Assembly: GCF_013213975.1 (NCBI RefSeq)
Contig: NZ_JABSST010000027.1
Coordinates: 1 to 37,539, forward strand
Length of the DNA stretch: 37,539 nucleotides
Reading direction: 5' to 3'
From: Winogradskyella sp.
GTDB taxonomy: Bacteria; Bacteroidota; Bacteroidia; Flavobacteriales; Flavobacteriaceae
Shown here: positions 33,259 through 37,539 of the stretch, in pieces
How positions within the stretch are numbered: the first letter of the stretch is position 1
Layout: the number at the start of each line of letters is the position of its first letter
Translations under genes and position numbers: made by a program
The notes under the pieces: generated by a model
The model's database searches: none
What the model saw: only the letters and a program-made list of their open reading frames with translations
Told to the model about the DNA's origin: nothing

Positions 33259-34572
33259 TTGAAATTATTTGATTTTTCTTTAAAACTTAACGGCTTTGAT
33301 ATAGACAAAGCTAGGTCTACGTTAGAACACATTCAATCATTAAGTACTGCGGAATATGAGACCTACATTTACGAAAAGCGAAGAGAAATTGTTACGTACC
33401 ATCTAGCACATAATAGTTTCTTTAAACAGTTTGGCAACAACATAAATTTAGAGAATTGGAACAGTGTTCCGATAATGACAAAACGCCACTTACAACAACC
33501 ATTAAAAACGCGATTAAGCAATGATTTTTCATCAAAAGATATCTATGTTAATAAAACATCTGGAAGTTCTGGGGATCCGTTTATTTTTGGCAAAGACAAG
33601 TGGTGCCATGCCTTAACTTGGGCAGTAATTATAAATCGATTTAATTGGTATAATATTGATTTTAACAAGTCCCGTCAAGGCCGTTTTTATGGAATTCCGC
33701 TTAATAAAAAAGGCTATTATAAAGAACGATTAAAAGACTATTTTAGCAATAGATTTCGATTTTCTGTTTTTGACCTTAGTGATAAAGCCTTTGAAAAAAC
33801 ACTGACTAAATTTAAAAACTCAAGTTTTGATTACATCAATGGCTATACAAGTCCAATCGTTCAATTCGCAAAGTTTTTGAGAAAAAAGGCTGTTGTTTTA
33901 AGTTCTTTATGCCCTACTCTAAAGGTTTGTGTTGTGACATCTGAAATGCTTTTTGAAGATGATAAAATATTACTTGAAAAACAATTTGGTGTTCCGGTAG
34001 TTAATGAATACGGTGCCTCAGAATTGGATTTAATCGCATTCCAAAATCCTAACGATGAATGGCAAGTTAACTCTGAAACACTTTATATTGAAATCTTAGA
34101 TGAAAAGGACAGGGTATTACCTCTTGGTGAAGAGGGTAGAATCGTAATAACCTCACTCTACAATTGTGCCCATCCGTTTATACGTTATGATATTGGAGAT
34201 ATTGGAATACTAAGTAAAAAAAGTACTCTTAAAAAACCCTTATTAGAAAAACTCATTGGAAGAACTAATGATATAGCAATCCTACCAAGTGGAAAAAAAG
34301 CAGCTGGATTAACCTTCTACTACATAACTAAAAGTGTTATAGAAGATGATGGAAATGTATCTGAATTTATTATTGAGCAACTAGACTATGACCATTTTAT
34401 GATAAAGTATGTTAGCCTTTCAAAACTCACTTCAGAAAAAGAAACTCATATTAGAACTGAAATGGAAACCTATTTAGAGCCAAATATCAAAACTACATTT
34501 CAAAGACTTAAAAAACTAGAGCGTTCCAAATCTGGCAAACTAAAACAATTTATCTCTCACATAGACAATTGA
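33259..34572 (+). CDS. CapK-like adenylate-forming enzyme
   Basis: 437 aa. Phenylacetate-CoA ligase/coenzyme F390 synthetase superfamily, of the CapK type found in capsule and exopolysaccharide loci. ATP loop TSGSSGDP (100-107), adenylate motif NEYGASE (250-256) and hinge RYDIGD (310-315) are present, so it is probably active. Likely activates an acyl group to decorate a surface glycan or lipid; the acyl donor is unknown. Start is TTG at 33259: an in-frame stop lies only two codons upstream and the next Met is at residue 73, far into the fold. It is followed after 1 base by a glycosyltransferase. Confidence 0.87.
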   Translation: MKLFDFSLKLNGFDIDKARSTLEHIQSLSTAEYETYIYEKRREIVTYHLAHNSFFKQFGNNINLENWNSVPIMTKRHLQQPLKTRLSNDFSSKDIYVNKTSGSSGDPFIFGKDKWCHALTWAVIINRFNWYNIDFNKSRQGRFYGIPLNKKGYYKERLKDYFSNRFRFSVFDLSDKAFEKTLTKFKNSSFDYINGYTSPIVQFAKFLRKKAVVLSSLCPTLKVCVVTSEMLFEDDKILLEKQFGVPVVNEYGASELDLIAFQNPNDEWQVNSETLYIEILDEKDRVLPLGEEGRIVITSLYNCAHPFIRYDIGDIGILSKKSTLKKPLLEKLIGRTNDIAILPSGKKAAGLTFYYITKSVIEDDGNVSEFIIEQLDYDHFMIKYVSLSKLTSEKETHIRTEMETYLEPNIKTTFQRLKKLERSKSGKLKQFISHIDN

Positions 34573-34573
34573 T

Positions 34574-35734
34574 ATGGAAGAATTTATGATAATTACAAGC
34601 TATTACCCACCTGAGATAGGTGCAGCTTCTAATCGTATTTATCATTTAGCTGATGGATTAAAAAAAGACTTTAAAGTAAGGATAGTTACACCACTTCCAA
34701 ATTATCCAACTGGGAAGATATTCCCGGAGTATAGAGGCAAAAAGAAACTAGTTACCCAAAACGAAGGCATTGAAATCAATAGATTATGGATTTATGCTAG
34801 CAAATCAAAAAATAAATTTGTGCGATTATTTGCAATGCTGTCTTACAGTACTAGTCTTATCTGGTTTTTCACATGGAACAAAATTCCAAATAAGGTTATC
34901 ATTCAGTCACCACCACTATTGGTTGCTTTTACTGCAGTGTTTTTTCTTAAGTCAAAGAAAAGAAGGCTCATTCTAAATGTTAGTGATTTATGGCCTAGTG
35001 CTGGGTTTGAACTCGGTGCGCTAAAAAAGAATTTTGGGTATTCTGTTTTGAAAAAAATGGAGTCGTTTAATTACAACAGTACAGATGTAATTTTAGGACA
35101 GAGTAATGAAATTTTAGAACATGTAAATAAAATTACCTCAAAGCCTGAATTATTCTTATACAGAAATTTCCCTGAAATTGAGAAACAAGATATCGTAAAA
35201 ACACCTTCTAACTCTAACAAGCTCAAAATTGTATATGCTGGGCTTTTAGGTGTTGCACAAGGGATATTACAGCTGTGCAAAGAACTAGATCTTCAAAATA
35301 TCGAATTTCATATTTATGGGTCCGGTGCTGAAGAAAACGACATCGTATCATTTATTAATTCAAATAAAGCATCATCGATTTTTTTTCATGGAAAAGTCAA
35401 TAGAACCGTCTTACATAATGAATTGAGGAAATATGATATAGCTATTATTCCATTACTAAATAGAATATACGGCTCAGTACCGTCCAAGATTTTTGAATTT
35501 GCAAAACTAGGGCTTCCTTTACTTTACTTTGGCGGTGGTGAAGGAGAAACGATTATTAAAAATAATAACTTAGGATGGATTGCAGAAGCCGGGAATTATA
35601 AGCAACTAAATTCGATTATTAACTCAATCAATAAGTCTAATTTAACGTTTGAAAAAAGGAAACTTATTCAGAATAATGCCTATCGAAATTTTAACTTAAA
35701 GGCACAAATTGATGATTTAAAAAAACTACTCTAA
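34574..35734 (+). CDS. Glycosyltransferase family 4
   Basis: 386 aa, GT-B fold, resembling WbuB-like enzymes of O-antigen and capsule synthesis. N-terminal acceptor half: IITSYYPPEIGAASNRIYHL and TPLPNYPTGKIF; a membrane-surface segment near 95-130; the DLWPSAGFELG motif typical of this subgroup. C-terminal donor half: KIVYAGLLGVAQGI, YGSGAEENDI, and the nucleotide-sugar site VPSKIFEFAKLGLPLLYFG. The sugar is not determinable. Translationally close to the CapK-like gene (1 base). Its stop overlaps the convergent sugar-transferase gene by 4 bases (CTAA). Confidence 0.9.
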   Translation: MEEFMIITSYYPPEIGAASNRIYHLADGLKKDFKVRIVTPLPNYPTGKIFPEYRGKKKLVTQNEGIEINRLWIYASKSKNKFVRLFAMLSYSTSLIWFFTWNKIPNKVIIQSPPLLVAFTAVFFLKSKKRRLILNVSDLWPSAGFELGALKKNFGYSVLKKMESFNYNSTDVILGQSNEILEHVNKITSKPELFLYRNFPEIEKQDIVKTPSNSNKLKIVYAGLLGVAQGILQLCKELDLQNIEFHIYGSGAEENDIVSFINSNKASSIFFHGKVNRTVLHNELRKYDIAIIPLLNRIYGSVPSKIFEFAKLGLPLLYFGGGEGETIIKNNNLGWIAEAGNYKQLNSIINSINKSNLTFEKRKLIQNNAYRNFNLKAQIDDLKKLL

Positions 35735-37086
35735 TAGGCTTTATCTTCACCTTTTACAGCATTTATAAAAGTCTGTGCTATGATTTTTAGATCTAAAAGT
35801 AAAGACCAGTTCTCAATATAAAATATATCATATTTAACACGTCCTATAATATCTTTATCAGATTCTACCTCACCTCTATAGCCACTGACCTGAGCCAATC
35901 CTGTGATTCCAGGCTTTACAAAGTGACGTACCATAAACTTATCAATTTTTTTTGCGTACATGTCTGTATGGCTAACCATATGAGGTCTTGGACCCACCAC
36001 AGACATATCGCCAAATAACACATTAAAAAATTGGGGGAGCTCATCAATACTTGTTTTTCTTATAAATTTTCCGACTTTCGTAACTCGAACATCACCGCGT
36101 GTAGCTTGATATAAATGCGCATCCTCATTTGGCATCATGGATCTGAACTTATAACAATCAAATTCCTTATAATTAAATCCATTTCTAGATTGCTTAAAAA
36201 AGACAGGCCCTTTAGATTCCAATTTAATAAGTATTGCAATCAAAGGGGTTAACCAAGACAAAACAAAAACAATTACGATACTTGAGAAGAAAATATCGAA
36301 TGCTCTTTTGATTATCATATTCGCAGAGTCTTCCAGTGGAATAGTACGAAGCGTTAAAATTGGAATATAATCGTAATACTCATATTTTAATTTCTTAGAA
36401 TAAATTTCTTTACTATCTGGAATAAACTTAAGTATTTTCAAATTATTGTCAGCAAAATCAACTATATCAGCGATTTGAGAATTAGTTAGTTCTGAAATAG
36501 AGCAATAAATTTCATCTATTCTTTCTGTTAGAACATAATTAAAACAATCCTCTAAATTGGGTTGGGTTTTTCTAAAATTGAAGGTCTTTTTGTGCATGTA
36601 TCCATACTCAGGGTTCTTATTAAAAAAATTCTCCAGAGCCATGGTCTTTTTATTAAGACCAAATATTACGGTATTACGGTAATTACCCCCTAAAGACACC
36701 CTATACTTTTGTAATAAATAATAGATTGCGAATTTTAGGATTGCAATCAATGAAAAGCAAATCAAAGTATACTTTACAATAGGTCTTGGATAAATATCTA
36801 ATTCATGATATAACCCAGAAAAAGCAAATACAAAGAGTAAGAATAAAACAAACTGTTTAACAATTAAAGAGAGTATGTTTACAGGTCTCGTATATCTATA
36901 GACTTCATAAAATCGCACATAAATAGACAAAAGGACCCAGCCTAAAGACATAAATGCTGAGAAAATTAATGGATCTTTACCCTCTAAAAGATAAATGATG
37001 GCAACACCATTAATTACACTTAAATCAATAAAGTATGATATCTGTCTTAAATACCCAGAATATCTTCCGTGTTTAAATAAACTCAA
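35731..37086 (-). CDS. WcaJ-like polyprenyl-phosphate sugar-1-phosphate transferase
   Basis: 451 aa. Starts surface glycan synthesis by moving a sugar 1-phosphate from its nucleotide to undecaprenyl phosphate. N-terminal four membrane helices (to about 130), a soluble nucleotide-binding-like middle (about 130-250), then a re-entrant helix and the catalytic domain: YKFRSMMPNEDAH, IRKTSIDELPQFFNVLFGDM, SVVGPRPH and PGITGLAQVSGYRGE. TTG start at 37086, forced by a stop four codons upstream; the next Met is at residue 47. Opposite in direction to the CapK-like/GT4 pair, which is unusual since such loci usually run one way. Sugar likely glucose or galactose, unproven. Confidence 0.92.
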   Translation of the reverse strand: MSLFKHGRYSGYLRQISYFIDLSVINGVAIIYLLEGKDPLIFSAFMSLGWVLLSIYVRFYEVYRYTRPVNILSLIVKQFVLFLLFVFAFSGLYHELDIYPRPIVKYTLICFSLIAILKFAIYYLLQKYRVSLGGNYRNTVIFGLNKKTMALENFFNKNPEYGYMHKKTFNFRKTQPNLEDCFNYVLTERIDEIYCSISELTNSQIADIVDFADNNLKILKFIPDSKEIYSKKLKYEYYDYIPILTLRTIPLEDSANMIIKRAFDIFFSSIVIVFVLSWLTPLIAILIKLESKGPVFFKQSRNGFNYKEFDCYKFRSMMPNEDAHLYQATRGDVRVTKVGKFIRKTSIDELPQFFNVLFGDMSVVGPRPHMVSHTDMYAKKIDKFMVRHFVKPGITGLAQVSGYRGEVESDKDIIGRVKYDIFYIENWSLLLDLKIIAQTFINAVKGEDKAY

Positions 37087-37114
37087 ATTCTCAGATTAAC
37101 TTAAATACTAAAAT

Positions 37115-37144
37115 AATCCTTTTCTAAAAATAGGGAAAAGGATT
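37115..37144 (-). terminator. Candidate terminator hairpin downstream of the partial gene
   Basis: Perfect 10-bp stem AATCCTTTTC/GAAAAGGATT with a 10-base loop, 56 bases after the stop at 37200 and just before the WcaJ-like gene. The following minus-strand sequence (ATTTTAGTATTT) is only moderately T-rich. Confidence 0.5.
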
Positions 37145-37199
37145 GCTAATAAAAAAAGACCATTATTGACACTTAAATTGAAAATTAACTGCTAATTGA

Positions 37200-37539
37200 T
37201 TAAACTCGTAGCCTTTGGTTTAATCTTTTTTCTAAGCTTTCTCTTGTATAAATAAAAGGAGAATTATTTTGATTTTGATCTAATCTAAAATTATATGTGT
37301 TATTTTTATTATCGTAATTAACCTTGCTGTTTGGTTTCAAATACAGATTAATCATTTCACGTTTAATAAACATCTGATTGTCTTTATTTTCCAATAAAAT
37401 ATTGAAAATAGTAAAATCTATATTAGCAAGTTCTTTAGATATATACATGTTAAATGATTTTGGCTCTTCGCTTAAACAAAACTCTACAAACTGAGAGTCC
37501 TCAGAACCTTGAATGTTAGCTGTAATTTTTTCTTCAGAG
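37200..37539 (-). CDS. Unrecognised protein, C-terminal part (5' end outside window)
   Basis: The frame has no stop from 37200 up to the right edge, so the Met at 37448 is internal and at least 112 residues of a longer protein are visible. The visible part is polar with short beta-like strands (DSQFVEFCLSE, FNMYISKEL, FTIFNILLENKDNQ, NNTYNFRLDQNQ) and ends in a basic tail (LEKRLNQRLRV). No membrane helix, no motif I recognise, no repeats. Its position upstream of the WcaJ-like gene places it at the edge of the polysaccharide locus. Function cannot be assigned. Confidence 0.7.
   Translation of the reverse strand, partial: SEEKITANIQGSEDSQFVEFCLSEEPKSFNMYISKELANIDFTIFNILLENKDNQMFIKREMINLYLKPNSKVNYDNKNNTYNFRLDQNQNNSPFIYTRESLEKRLNQRLRV

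Noticed and set aside
27211..34572. Phenylacetate degradation, from a PaaE-like and a phenylacetate-CoA ligase-like gene
   Set aside because: The genes are 5 kb apart in different contexts; the ligase-like protein is of CapK type in a glycan locus, and no other paa gene is present.

Overview
The window reads as core chromosome of a low-GC member of the Flavobacteriaceae (Bacteroidota). Lineage markers are a SprE/PorW-type lipoprotein of gliding motility and type IX secretion, several families largely confined to this group (HU-CCDC81/SPOR protein, DUF4292, DUF4254, DUF5687, DUF6427, DUF6341), start regions that are A/T-rich rather than Shine-Dalgarno-like, and promoters of the Bacteroidetes type (-7 TAnnTTTG, often with a TTTG-like -33 about 19 bp upstream). 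I cannot name a genus. I saw no tRNA, rRNA, CRISPR array, phage or insertion sequence. No stretch over 300 bases lacks a gene; the longest gap is 293-515.

Layout. 1-2641 (+): end of recA with its terminator, then an ECF sigma factor and a one-polypeptide regulator that joins a cytoplasmic segment, one membrane helix, a ~214-residue linker and an outer-membrane barrel. 2743-7720: housekeeping genes on both strands (plsC, trpS, dprA, HU-CCDC81/SPOR protein, acyl-CoA thioesterase, small lipoprotein) and a REP-like palindromic repeat. 15092-7717 (-): a seven-gene run of flippase, dut, sugar-phosphate nucleotidyltransferase, thioredoxin-fold lipoprotein, TPR protein, DUF4292 lipoprotein and EnvC-like protein, mostly envelope assembly. 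15739-15206 (-): a single lipoprotein gene with its own terminator.

24700-15918 (-): one long same-strand run of sprE, bactofilin, atpZ, an AtpI-like protein, then atpB-E-F-H-A-G. It puts a motility/secretion lipoprotein and a cytoskeletal polymer upstream of the ATP synthase genes, with an internal promoter before atpB and hairpins in the atpE-atpF and atpA-atpG gaps. The beta and epsilon subunits (atpD, atpC) are not here.

24890-33193: an ABC exporter pair divergent from a PaaE-like reductase through overlapping promoters and palindromes; a DUF4254/GT9 pair; upp; a DUF6427 membrane protein; a small DUF6341 protein; purD. 33259-37539: the start of a surface-polysaccharide locus (CapK-like adenylate-forming enzyme, GT4 glycosyltransferase, WcaJ-like initiating sugar transferase) and the C-terminal part of an unrecognised protein cut by the window edge.

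Starts were moved from the longest frame to an internal ATG for atpB, purD, the PaaE-like gene, the DUF4254 gene and the thioredoxin-fold lipoprotein. One gene starts with GTG and four with TTG, each forced by an upstream in-frame stop. I did not find a convincing wholly new system. The points most worth a second look are the envelope-spanning sigma regulator, the sprE-bactofilin-atp linkage with a 59-nt gene overlap, the ABC/PaaE divergent control region, and the repeated 4-nt overlap of convergent genes.
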